DNA of 64,000 nt, from positions 1 through 64,000 of the forward strand of contig JAJDCR010000160.1 in the NCBI GenBank assembly GCA_029260735.1. The letters run 5' to 3'. How positions within the stretch are numbered: position 1 is the stretch's first letter; each line of letters starts with the position of its first letter. Below, piece by piece: positions 17,570 to 25,422 of the stretch. A program made the position numbers and the translations under genes. This DNA is from Planctomycetota bacterium. Lineage in GTDB: Bacteria; Planctomycetota; Uabimicrobiia; Uabimicrobiales; Uabimicrobiaceae. The notes under the pieces are model-generated. The model was not told where the DNA came from, did no database searches, and saw only the letters and a list, made by a program, of their open reading frames with translations.

Positions 17570-20179
17570 CTAACTGTTTTCTCCACGTTCAACAATAGCT
17601 TTACGCTCAGCTAGTGTCATTCCTGGGTAATAGTCAATCTTTCCCAGGAGAATTTCTAAGATCTGAACTAAGTTGTAATAAAAGCCTTCCGTTTGATGTT
17701 CTTTTAAAAACTTTTCTTTCAGAGCTCCTGTTAATATTTCTTTCTCTGGCGATAAAACTTTTGCCATAGTCCGAGCTTCATTTAAGAGTACATTTTTTGC
17801 CTGCTGAACGATGGCTGAATCTTTGTCTTGGAGCAAGTGTATGAATAAACTCCATTTTTCAGGAATATCTTTTTTTTCTAATATTCCCATCGCTCTTCGA
17901 CGAACAACAGAGGCGGAATCTTTTAAACTATCCATTAGTTGCTGAGAGGAGAGTACGCCTAGTTGTTGAAGATTATTTAATGCGAGTAGACGCACTTCTT
18001 TTGTTTTAGCGGTAAGTAACTTCTCTAAAACAAAAGCACTAGAAGGATCTTCCCAGTTCTTTAAGTTCAACAAAGCTTTTACTTGAACTGAGGGAGCTCC
18101 TTCTAGTGCTAAGATATGAAGAACAGAAACTTGTTCAGCGTAAGCTTCTAAAGTGAGTTGCTCAATTAGTTCTAACTGTACTTTTTTATCTCCGTAGATT
18201 CTTTGGAAAAGTTGAGGAAATTTTTTCAAAAAAGATTCGGGGAATTTTTTTAGAACCATACCTAACTTTTCTTGAACCTTGTTTTTTGTTTCTGCTGGTA
18301 AGCTGTCTATCTCTTGCCAAATCATACTTTGGACTTCCCATGCTGGCATATCCATACGAGCTAGAGTAATAAAAATGGCTTTGGCTAAATCTGGTCTTTT
18401 TGGTAAGAGAGGAATTGCAATAGGAAGCCCCGCAGGGACAGCAACTGACTGAATCACTTTAAGAAAATCTTTTGTTTGTTCCGGGTAAGATTCGATTAGA
18501 CTCTCTAACCAAGGGCTGAACGTCAATTCTCCTATCATTTCCATTTGTTCTAAAATTTGGCGACGTGTTGTGGGATCAGCTTGGGCAAAATCGGAAACCA
18601 TTTGATTCAAATCTTGAGTAATTTTTGGATTAAGCGTTTGTCGCACTATCCAGTTGATTTGCTCTAAAAAATCATGGGACTCTGTTCGTTGCTCTCGGGA
18701 AGAATTTTTATTTTTTGCAAGTTCTCTAAAAAATAACCGAGCTTGATGGTAGCGGGCGACTTCCAAGCAGATTTTGCCTGCTTTTAATAAGGCTTCAGGG
18801 TAGCGATTATGTTCTGGGTTTTCTTTTAGAAAACGCTCCCACATATAAAGAGAGCGAATATTTTCTTTTTTCTGAAAAAGACTATCAGCCAAAAAGAACT
18901 GGGCGCTACTAACAAAGCGGTGAAAGGGGTAGCTCTCTTGAAAGTCTACTAAATGAAGAATAGCTTTTTGAAAAAGGCTCTGATGATAAAAACTCATGGC
19001 ATAGCGATAACGGGCTAGTGGTAGATAACTACAGTAGTCAAGATGCCTTTCAAATAATTTACTGAGTTGCTCTTCACAGCGGGAGTACATTTTTAGACGA
19101 TAGTAGCACATGGAAGACCAAAAGTACATATTTCCTGATAAGAAACTGTACTTCGAAGTTCTACTACGAGTGATTAGTTTTTGGAAAGCCAAAATAGCTT
19201 CAGGATAATCCTCTTCAAGGTAAGCTCTTTCCGCTTGTCGATACTCTCGTATGACAACTTCGTAACGACGACGGAGAATACTTCGGGAGTACTTCAACGA
19301 TTCTTCATGGAGAGGAAAAAGGTGTTCTCCTGTTATTTCATAAAGTTGTTCTTCCCAGTTTTTTTTCTCTAATAAAATTTTGTAAAAAAAGTTTTTTAAG
19401 CCACTTTCACCGATTCTTTCTTTCAGGTAGATAAGAGTGAAATACCCTTCTAGTTCTGGAAAAAAACTGTCTTGATGAGCAACACCTTTTAAAGCATCTG
19501 AAATAACTCGATTACTAAATTTTTTTTGAGTCAAAAGTTGGAGAATAAAATCTTTTTCTAACCACTCTCCTGTCTCTGTAGTGTAATGTAATATACCTTC
19601 TCTGAGCCAGAGAGGAAATTGAGACAGATTTTCTCCTACTCGACTTTGCAAAAGGACTTCTCCAATAGCTTTTCGATAGATAACGGAGCGAGGTTGACTT
19701 CCGTAAAGGAGACGTTCTGTTATAAAAACAACTTGCCAAATGTTTTTACCTTCTCGAACGTTCTGAGTAATATAGTATGGCCGGTCTTCATCTTCTTGAA
19801 CCCAGTCTCTAAATAAAATTTCTACTTGAGCGGAAAAATTACTACTCAAACTCGCATAACGGGCCAAATCATTAATAATTTGACGGCGGATTTGAGAAAT
19901 TTTATAAGGCTCTTGTTGAAACTCTGCTTCGTTTGTGTACTTTCCTTTATAAGGAATAATTACTAAATCAATGCTTTGATTGGGGGTTTTCTTTGGTTGA
20001 GAAACTTCCTCAAATTTAACATCTTCTTTTTTCTGAACCTCTATGTCCCGATTTTCCTCGGAATTGTTTAGTTGAGGCGATGTGCAACTAAAGAAAAAAA
20101 GAGAGAGCAAAAAGAGAATTGTGAATTTTCTCTCTAGGCTTGAATTGGGTTGGATATTTGCTATAATGAACATATTCAT
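17570..20179 (-). CDS. TPR and HEAT repeat lipoprotein
   Basis: The protein has 869 residues, with a signal sequence and lipobox (LFLLSLFFFSC, Cys32). Residues 90-290 resemble peptidase-MA-type domains (LPLWLREG-like segment WLREGILHYTTETGEW), but I see no HExxH zinc site. TPR-like helices (about 310-500) are followed by HEAT repeats (about 590-800, for example VSVLHILALEGAPSVQVKAL). It is probably a periplasmic, membrane-tethered scaffold that binds other proteins. No enzymatic role can be shown. The exact start is uncertain because no clear ribosome-binding site is visible. Confidence 0.8.
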   Translation of the reverse strand: MNMFIIANIQPNSSLERKFTILFLLSLFFFSCTSPQLNNSEENRDIEVQKKEDVKFEEVSQPKKTPNQSIDLVIIPYKGKYTNEAEFQQEPYKISQIRRQIINDLARYASLSSNFSAQVEILFRDWVQEDEDRPYYITQNVREGKNIWQVVFITERLLYGSQPRSVIYRKAIGEVLLQSRVGENLSQFPLWLREGILHYTTETGEWLEKDFILQLLTQKKFSNRVISDALKGVAHQDSFFPELEGYFTLIYLKERIGESGLKNFFYKILLEKKNWEEQLYEITGEHLFPLHEESLKYSRSILRRRYEVVIREYRQAERAYLEEDYPEAILAFQKLITRSRTSKYSFLSGNMYFWSSMCYYRLKMYSRCEEQLSKLFERHLDYCSYLPLARYRYAMSFYHQSLFQKAILHLVDFQESYPFHRFVSSAQFFLADSLFQKKENIRSLYMWERFLKENPEHNRYPEALLKAGKICLEVARYHQARLFFRELAKNKNSSREQRTESHDFLEQINWIVRQTLNPKITQDLNQMVSDFAQADPTTRRQILEQMEMIGELTFSPWLESLIESYPEQTKDFLKVIQSVAVPAGLPIAIPLLPKRPDLAKAIFITLARMDMPAWEVQSMIWQEIDSLPAETKNKVQEKLGMVLKKFPESFLKKFPQLFQRIYGDKKVQLELIEQLTLEAYAEQVSVLHILALEGAPSVQVKALLNLKNWEDPSSAFVLEKLLTAKTKEVRLLALNNLQQLGVLSSQQLMDSLKDSASVVRRRAMGILEKKDIPEKWSLFIHLLQDKDSAIVQQAKNVLLNEARTMAKVLSPEKEILTGALKEKFLKEHQTEGFYYNLVQILEILLGKIDYYPGMTLAERKAIVERGENS

Positions 20180-20306
20180 AACAATCTATCATTTTTTATT
20201 GTTTTTGGGAAAATATTTTTTCTTTTTAAAAGATACTATTCTTATGGGCAGTTTCCCATGAAAAAATCTTTCCCATAATAAACGATTAGGTCTAAAAGGG
20301 CAACAA

Positions 20307-21017
20307 GTGAAGAAAAATAGTGAAGTGGAAGGCTCTGAAAACCTTTCCTCTGAATCCTTTGAATCAAAGAAGGTTGATTCAAGATCAAAGGAGGTTGAAT
20401 CAAGTAAAGAAAATTTTAATCAAGGGCAAATGTTTTTGGCCCGGGCATTGTTTCTAGTTGTTTTGGTTGTAAGTCTGTTTTTATTTCTCATAAAAATTCG
20501 CTTATATCATATCCAACTAGCCATTCTAACAGTCGTTTTGCTTATCTCATGGGTTATTTTTTCTCCTTACCGATTTCGTTCTTTACCAGAGAAATCTGGT
20601 TCTAAAGCTCGTTATTTAGCTTGGCTTCCTTTTGCTATAGTTTTTACTTTTATACTTTTTCTTCTGATTGCAAGCTTTGTCCCTTTTGCTCGATTCAATA
20701 TTCCTATTCAAATCGAATTTCACAGTTCAGAAAGTTATGTTCAACTAGGGATTTTAGCCATTTTATTAATGGTTTCCTTATTTATTCCTGTTTGGTTAGC
20801 TAGTCTTGAGCAGGAAAAGAAAAAGACTACTTTAAATCATCCTCTAGGGTTACCACAAGGCAGTGTCAGGGCTCTTATTACATTAATATTGGCTTTAACC
20901 TATGCTATTTTAGTAATTAAGCAAAATAATCTTGAGGATGCAAAAAATGTTCTTCTTTTGGCGTTAGCATTTTATTTTATTAGTCGCGCCACGGAAAAAA
21001 AAGAGGAAAATGATTGA
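20307..21017 (+). CDS. multi-pass membrane protein of unknown function
   Basis: The protein has 236 residues. The first 45 are charged and Ser/Glu-rich (cytoplasmic), followed by five or six hydrophobic helices. A conserved-looking segment, GLPQGSVRALITLIL, precedes the last two helices; similar PxGSVRAxIxL stretches occur in uncharacterised bacterial membrane proteins. The start is GTG at 20307 with a weak AAGGG site upstream. I do not recognise a function. Confidence 0.75.
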   Translation: MKKNSEVEGSENLSSESFESKKVDSRSKEVESSKENFNQGQMFLARALFLVVLVVSLFLFLIKIRLYHIQLAILTVVLLISWVIFSPYRFRSLPEKSGSKARYLAWLPFAIVFTFILFLLIASFVPFARFNIPIQIEFHSSESYVQLGILAILLMVSLFIPVWLASLEQEKKKTTLNHPLGLPQGSVRALITLILALTYAILVIKQNNLEDAKNVLLLALAFYFISRATEKKEEND

Positions 21018-21340
21018 AAATATTGTGAGGGAGTTCCCTAAAAAACTTGTTGCAAAATTTTTTATAGGAATTGCCTAAATAACCCTTGTTTTCTCCTCAA
21101 AGTAAACAAGATTTTTCATCAACAGTACCTTAAGGTGTGGAAAAGTACACACTTAAGGCACTTGGAAAAAAATAAATATCCCATTTACTTGATCTTTAAG
21201 TCGAGGGCTTCGTTGCTCCTCAGTTACAGAAGTAAGGTTATGCGTCTTCGTCGCGTCTTACCCTCGACTTAAATCTACTACGCAACTGGAATATTTATTT
21301 TTTTCCAAGCACCTATACATTGGGAAAGTTCAAAGAGACT
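21018..21340. other. gene-free stretch dominated by hairpins
   Basis: Between the membrane protein and the roadblock gene lie a small hairpin at 21128-21159 (CCTTAAGGTGTG paired with CACACTTAAGG) and, sharing its last bases, the large conserved-core hairpin at 21157-21313. No ORF of note is present. Confidence 0.7.
21157..21313 (+). repeat. conserved-core long hairpin element, copy A
   Basis: The left arm 21157-21207 and right arm 21261-21313 are inverted repeats of about 50 bp (shared ends CTTGGAAAAAAATAAATAT and TTTAAGTCGAGGG). The loop 21208-21260 holds CGTTGCTCCT, AGTTACAGAA, TATGCG and CGTCGCG in order. The same core occurs, in reverse orientation on the map, at 34655-34706, where the arms have a different sequence. 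The element ends just upstream of the roadblock gene. It could be a structured RNA or a mobile palindromic element. Confidence 0.7.
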
Positions 21341-21697
21341 ATGGAAAAATACGCACATTTTCAAGAAATTATTCAGGCGTGGAAAGATAGCTCAGATGAA
21401 ATCAATGGAGTTGCTCTCTTCGATAAAGAGGGGGTTCCCTTGGCTTCTACCTTTTCTTCTATGGATGTAGAAACTCTCGGGACGGTAGTTGCTTCTACTC
21501 TAAAAGTAGGGCAAGAGGGGCTTGAAAATTTTGGTCGAAAAGAAGTTAAACAACTTTTGCTTAAAACCAAAGACAGCTTCATTATACTTAAAAGTATCGG
21601 AAAAAAAGGAAATCTCTTAGTTCTTGCCAACGAAACTGCTCAGCCTCAAGAATTACTGAATACCTTATCTGAAGTAGACAGTCGACTAGGTGAATAA
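21341..21697 (+). CDS. roadblock/LC7 domain protein (MglB-like)
   Basis: The protein has 118 residues from the ATG at 21341; an in-frame TTG lies at 21320. The whole protein is one roadblock/LC7 fold: a first helix, then INGVALFDKEGVPLAST, a helix with TVVASTLKVGQEGLENF, and strands with LLLKTKDSFIILKSIGKKGNLLVLAN. In bacteria these small proteins regulate Ras-like GTPases (MglA) or serve as signalling adaptors. No MglA-type GTPase is in the window. It lies upstream of a larger acidic protein that may carry related folds, suggesting partners. Confidence 0.85.
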   Translation: MEKYAHFQEIIQAWKDSSDEINGVALFDKEGVPLASTFSSMDVETLGTVVASTLKVGQEGLENFGRKEVKQLLLKTKDSFIILKSIGKKGNLLVLANETAQPQELLNTLSEVDSRLGE

Positions 21698-21758
21698 GAA
21701 AACCTAAATTTTTTATTATTAAACTTGTTTCACTTAGTTTTATAGAAACATTTGCATT

Positions 21759-21772
21759 AGGAGAAGGCTATC
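21759..21772 (+). promoter_or_regulatory. strong ribosome-binding site followed by an ATC codon
   Basis: AGGAGAAGGCT stands directly before an in-frame ATC at 21770, at good spacing. The first ATG-like start of the ORF (GTG at 21839) has no such site. The frame is open from 21761. This suggests the downstream protein may begin at a rare AUC codon, about 23 residues earlier than GTG. Confidence 0.4.
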
Positions 21773-21838
21773 AAGGACTTAAACTCTAATCCCGAAAAAA
21801 TATCCGAGTCAATCTCGGGTCACGAAGTAGAACCAGGG

Positions 21839-23122
21839 GTGTATCTTCTCGATTTCGATGTAGAAAATCCTTCTTCAAGAACTAATCGTAAGAGAAGTTC
21901 TATTTTGACTCCCCTTGCTCCTGGGCGATCAACACATTTTTTTTCTGATCCTTCTGGTCTTTTTGAAACAAAGACTTTTAGTTCAGAACTCTCCAATGTT
22001 TGGCGAACCTTTAAAAATAAAAAATATGATCCCCAGCAAAAACATGTAATCTTCCCCGAGGTTAATGAAGAATATCCTTTACCTCCAGAAGAGGAAGAAG
22101 AAAACGAAGTTCTTGGATCTCATTTGTCAAATGAGGGAGCATTCTCAAGTTCTTCTGATCAGCTTCAGTGGGGAGCAGATAGTTTTGAGACAGAAGAAGC
22201 CCGCGAAGAGAGTAAACAAAACGAGATATCCGCAGAACTGAAAAATATTTTTATCCAACATATTAAAAAATCTTTAGTGTGTTGTCCGACAAAAGGATTT
22301 TCTGATTTGCTAGTTTTGGGAGAAAGCTACGAATCTATTTACTCTGACTTATCTGAATCGCTCGATTTTAATCAAGCTGAAAAGAACTGGGGAGGATTTT
22401 TAGCCAATCTAAAGTTCTTAGCAATGCTCTTGCAAAAAGAGGCTAGTGCTAACTATGTCTGGCTAGAAGATGAAAAAGGCTATACTTTAATCGCAAACTG
22501 CCCCGAGAAAAACATATTACCTTTTCTTATTAGTCATGAAAAATATGATTTAGCTGAGGTCTTTCCGAAGGGAGAGCATTTTCCTATTCCTGAATCTCAA
22601 TGGCAACAGTTTTTTCTTCTAGAAGGAGGTCCTGATCCAACTTTAACAGAGGAAGAACTTGATGAAGAAATGGAAAGTGATGATGGTATCGCTACTCCTG
22701 AAGATATAGCTGAATCTTATCCAGAGGCATTAGATGAATCTTACGAGAAACCATCAATAACAAATCAAGCTTTAAGAGAAGCTGCGACAGTAACTCCCAC
22801 TGGAATGGTCTTGGATCAACCACATGCCAAATACATTTTGGCTCAGATTGTCCCTCAGCTACCTGCTGAAACAGACTCTATTGTTGTTCAAGATAAAGAA
22901 AGTGAAGTGGTTATCTCGGAACAATCTGGAATGGATAGTGAAGCCCTTCATGAAACTTGTCATAATCTTTTTTCTTTAGCAGGCCTTTGTTCCAGTATTT
23001 TAGAGCAAGACTTTGATGTTTCTTTTCTCTGCATAGAAACAGAATTAGATTATCTTATCTTTGCTCAAGACTTAGAAAATGATCTTTATTTAACTACGAC
23101 TGTAAAAGTATTAAACTGGTAG
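21839..23122 (+). CDS. acidic protein, possibly with two roadblock-like domains
   Basis: The protein has 427 residues from the GTG at 21839, or about 450 if translation begins at ATC 21770, which has a much better ribosome-binding site. Two globular parts are separated by acidic, low-complexity stretches rich in Glu, Asp and Ser (about 75-115 and 275-305). The first (about 120-240) and the last (about 310-427, with TDSIVVQDKESEVVISEQSG and FDVSFLCIETELDYLIFAQ) have the alternating strand/helix pattern of roadblock domains, but this is only by eye. There is no signal peptide, so it is cytoplasmic. Being next to a roadblock gene supports a joint role. Otherwise unknown. Confidence 0.7.
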   Translation: MYLLDFDVENPSSRTNRKRSSILTPLAPGRSTHFFSDPSGLFETKTFSSELSNVWRTFKNKKYDPQQKHVIFPEVNEEYPLPPEEEEENEVLGSHLSNEGAFSSSSDQLQWGADSFETEEAREESKQNEISAELKNIFIQHIKKSLVCCPTKGFSDLLVLGESYESIYSDLSESLDFNQAEKNWGGFLANLKFLAMLLQKEASANYVWLEDEKGYTLIANCPEKNILPFLISHEKYDLAEVFPKGEHFPIPESQWQQFFLLEGGPDPTLTEEELDEEMESDDGIATPEDIAESYPEALDESYEKPSITNQALREAATVTPTGMVLDQPHAKYILAQIVPQLPAETDSIVVQDKESEVVISEQSGMDSEALHETCHNLFSLAGLCSSILEQDFDVSFLCIETELDYLIFAQDLENDLYLTTTVKVLNW

Positions 23123-23156
23123 AGCCTTTCATTCACCCGACTCGACATATCAAAAA

Positions 23157-23666
23157 ATGATAAAGATAATCAGTTTACTGTTTCTAGTTTGGATATTCAG
23201 TGGATGTGTAGCTCGTCCCTTGGATGAACCTTTCGAGTCGGAATATTTGCAAATTCCCGAAGAAAGAAATCTCCAATCGATGTCAGAGAAAGACCTCCCC
23301 TTATCTGACCAAACGCGTGAAGAGCTAGAAGAAGATAGAGTTATCTTATTTCAAGCTCCTGACCAAACAGGAAAAAATAGAAAAGATTTTGTTACCTCTG
23401 CTTTAGCCACTAAAGAAATTACAATTGAAGTGGTTGGTTTGCGAGAAGATGATAAAAATCGCTTTGCCGATATTAAGTTTATCAATGCCACTGCGACAGG
23501 GGTAACAACAAGTCTTAGCTTGTATGCATATGATAGTGATGGACGTATTCTTCGAACCATATCCGAAAGCATTTTTATCCGACAAGGAAGTGACCTCATC
23601 CGTCAATTTGTTTTCAGTAAAGAGAGTCAAGAGACCCGCTGGATCTTTAGCTTGACAGGAAAGTAA
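23157..23666 (+). CDS. small lipoprotein upstream of a secretin
   Basis: The protein has 169 residues and a clear lipobox (LLFLVWIFSGC, Cys17). The C-terminal half is a beta-rich domain (IEVVGLREDDKNRFADIKF, TTSLSLYAYDSDGRILRTI) resembling YcfL-type (DUF1425) outer-membrane lipoproteins; this resemblance is tentative. The gene ends 3 nt before the secretin gene, so the two are surely co-transcribed. It could be a pilotin or accessory lipoprotein of the secretin, which is an inference from position. Confidence 0.75.
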   Translation: MIKIISLLFLVWIFSGCVARPLDEPFESEYLQIPEERNLQSMSEKDLPLSDQTREELEEDRVILFQAPDQTGKNRKDFVTSALATKEITIEVVGLREDDKNRFADIKFINATATGVTTSLSLYAYDSDGRILRTISESIFIRQGSDLIRQFVFSKESQETRWIFSLTGK

Positions 23667-23669
23667 AAA

Positions 23670-25367
23670 ATGTACCGAGGTCATTCTTTAGAAAAAGTTA
23701 TTCTTCTCGGGTATCTTTTGATTTTTTTTAGTTCTCTGTTTGCCCAATCGCAAAACAATTTTTGGCTAGGGGAGATTGAACACCTTAAGTTTCAGAAAGT
23801 CTCTGAACATGAAATTGAAATGCAGCTCTATTTAGAAGAGTACATTGCTGAGGGCAAGTTTCTTAATTTTGATGAAAACGAAATTGTATTGCTTAGCCGA
23901 GATAGTGCTTTTAAGGGATGGACCTTTGTTTTGGATGCGGTTAACCCTGGTAAGCTTCGTGGTTATCGTAAAGAATATCAAAACAAAGAGCTTCTTTTCT
24001 TGAGTGAAGTTTTTATAGAAGAGCAACAAGGTCGTTTTGAAGATCCTAACCTTACTCAAACAGTGGGAGGAACTAACATTAGTACTACCCGCTTGACCAT
24101 AGTCGGGTACATTCCTATTTTTATCTCGTTGAAACGAATTGATAAGCAAGACACTTCTAATGTTGTTCTTTATTACACAATCACGGACCGTATTCCTGAG
24201 GAAGAATTTTTCCAGACAGAGAATCGTTTAGAGCTCACTGTAGCAGATTTTGAAAAAGAAAAGCCGATAGGACGTTTTTTTGACACTCCCGCCTTTGATC
24301 AAGTATCTTCACAGATGCGCTGGACTTTTAAGCGGCTTCGTGAACTTCCCAAGGGAACTTTTGTTACTGCTATTTACCAAGTTAAACATGCTGATGTCGA
24401 TGATTTAGTAAAACAAGCCCTTCTTCTTCTTTCCGGTCTTGGGCAAGTGAACGCTGTCAATGATACAGCTCGAGTGGTTGTTAGAGACCGTTCTGAGTAT
24501 GTTCTTGAAATTCTAGAACTATTCACAGCTTTAGATATCCCCATTCCCCAAGTTCTTATTGATATTCAAATTTTAGAACGTAACATTTCCGCTAGTTACG
24601 AACTTTCTACTCAATTGGATTACTTGAGTAAAGGAAGTAATGTAAAAGGAGTGGGTTTAGGTAATCGTCCGAATAAGGCTCCTTCAGAGGAAAACATTAG
24701 TGGGGTTTATAGTGATTTGTCTAACCCTGTCATTAAGAACTTCCGGTTGCAAATCAATAGCGAAATTCGTAAAGGGAAGTCTCGTCTAAAAGCTTCTACG
24801 AGAGTTATTTGTAAAAATTTGCAGACAGCATCGTTTCACTCTGGTAGCAGTATTCCCTTTTTTCAGCTCACTGATATTAGTAATCAGAAAAATGACTTTG
24901 CCAACAGTGTTCGGGAACGTAATAGTGATAAGGATAATTTGGGAAATACAGATGAAATTATACGCAACCAAAGTACTCAGCAGTCTGATAACCAAAATAA
25001 TCGGAGTTGGGAGCTCGAGTTTTTAAAGACGGGAGTTAATCTTGAAGTCACTCCTTTAGTCCGCAATAGTAAGCTCATAGAGTTGCGTTTAAAGCCAAGC
25101 TATTCCGAAATTACAGATATAGAAACGAGTACAAACATTCCTGTTCTTTCTGATCGCTCATTGGATACCTCAGTTACAGTAAAGGATGGTGACACCATTC
25201 TGGTAGGAGGATTTTTGAGAGAAAAAGAGATTAAATCTGTGACGGGAGTGCCTCTTCTGATGGATATTCCACTGCTCGGAGCCCTGTTCTCTACAGAATA
25301 TTCCTCCAAGCAACTCACCGAAATTATTTTTGTTTTGACAATTTATGGTCACGATATGGATTATTAA
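23670..25367 (+). CDS. secretin family outer-membrane protein (GspD/PilQ-like)
   Basis: The protein has 565 residues with an N-terminal signal segment ending in LFAQ. It carries an N-domain-like stretch (TFVTAIYQVKHADVDDLVKQALLLL, residues about 230-290) and the C-terminal secretin domain (about 290-560) with VLIDIQILERN, GVNLEVTPLV and VKDGDTILVGGFLRE, then VPLLMDIPLLGALF. Secretins form large outer-membrane channels for type II/III secretion or pili. No ATPase, pseudopilin or platform gene is visible nearby, so the partner system is unknown. AGGAAAG precedes the ATG. Confidence 0.88.
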   Translation: MYRGHSLEKVILLGYLLIFFSSLFAQSQNNFWLGEIEHLKFQKVSEHEIEMQLYLEEYIAEGKFLNFDENEIVLLSRDSAFKGWTFVLDAVNPGKLRGYRKEYQNKELLFLSEVFIEEQQGRFEDPNLTQTVGGTNISTTRLTIVGYIPIFISLKRIDKQDTSNVVLYYTITDRIPEEEFFQTENRLELTVADFEKEKPIGRFFDTPAFDQVSSQMRWTFKRLRELPKGTFVTAIYQVKHADVDDLVKQALLLLSGLGQVNAVNDTARVVVRDRSEYVLEILELFTALDIPIPQVLIDIQILERNISASYELSTQLDYLSKGSNVKGVGLGNRPNKAPSEENISGVYSDLSNPVIKNFRLQINSEIRKGKSRLKASTRVICKNLQTASFHSGSSIPFFQLTDISNQKNDFANSVRERNSDKDNLGNTDEIIRNQSTQQSDNQNNRSWELEFLKTGVNLEVTPLVRNSKLIELRLKPSYSEITDIETSTNIPVLSDRSLDTSVTVKDGDTILVGGFLREKEIKSVTGVPLLMDIPLLGALFSTEYSSKQLTEIIFVLTIYGHDMDY

Positions 25368-25422
25368 ATTATTTTCGTCAGTCAAATAATCCAACTCCTC
25401 CCCATTTCTCGAGAGTGAGAAA

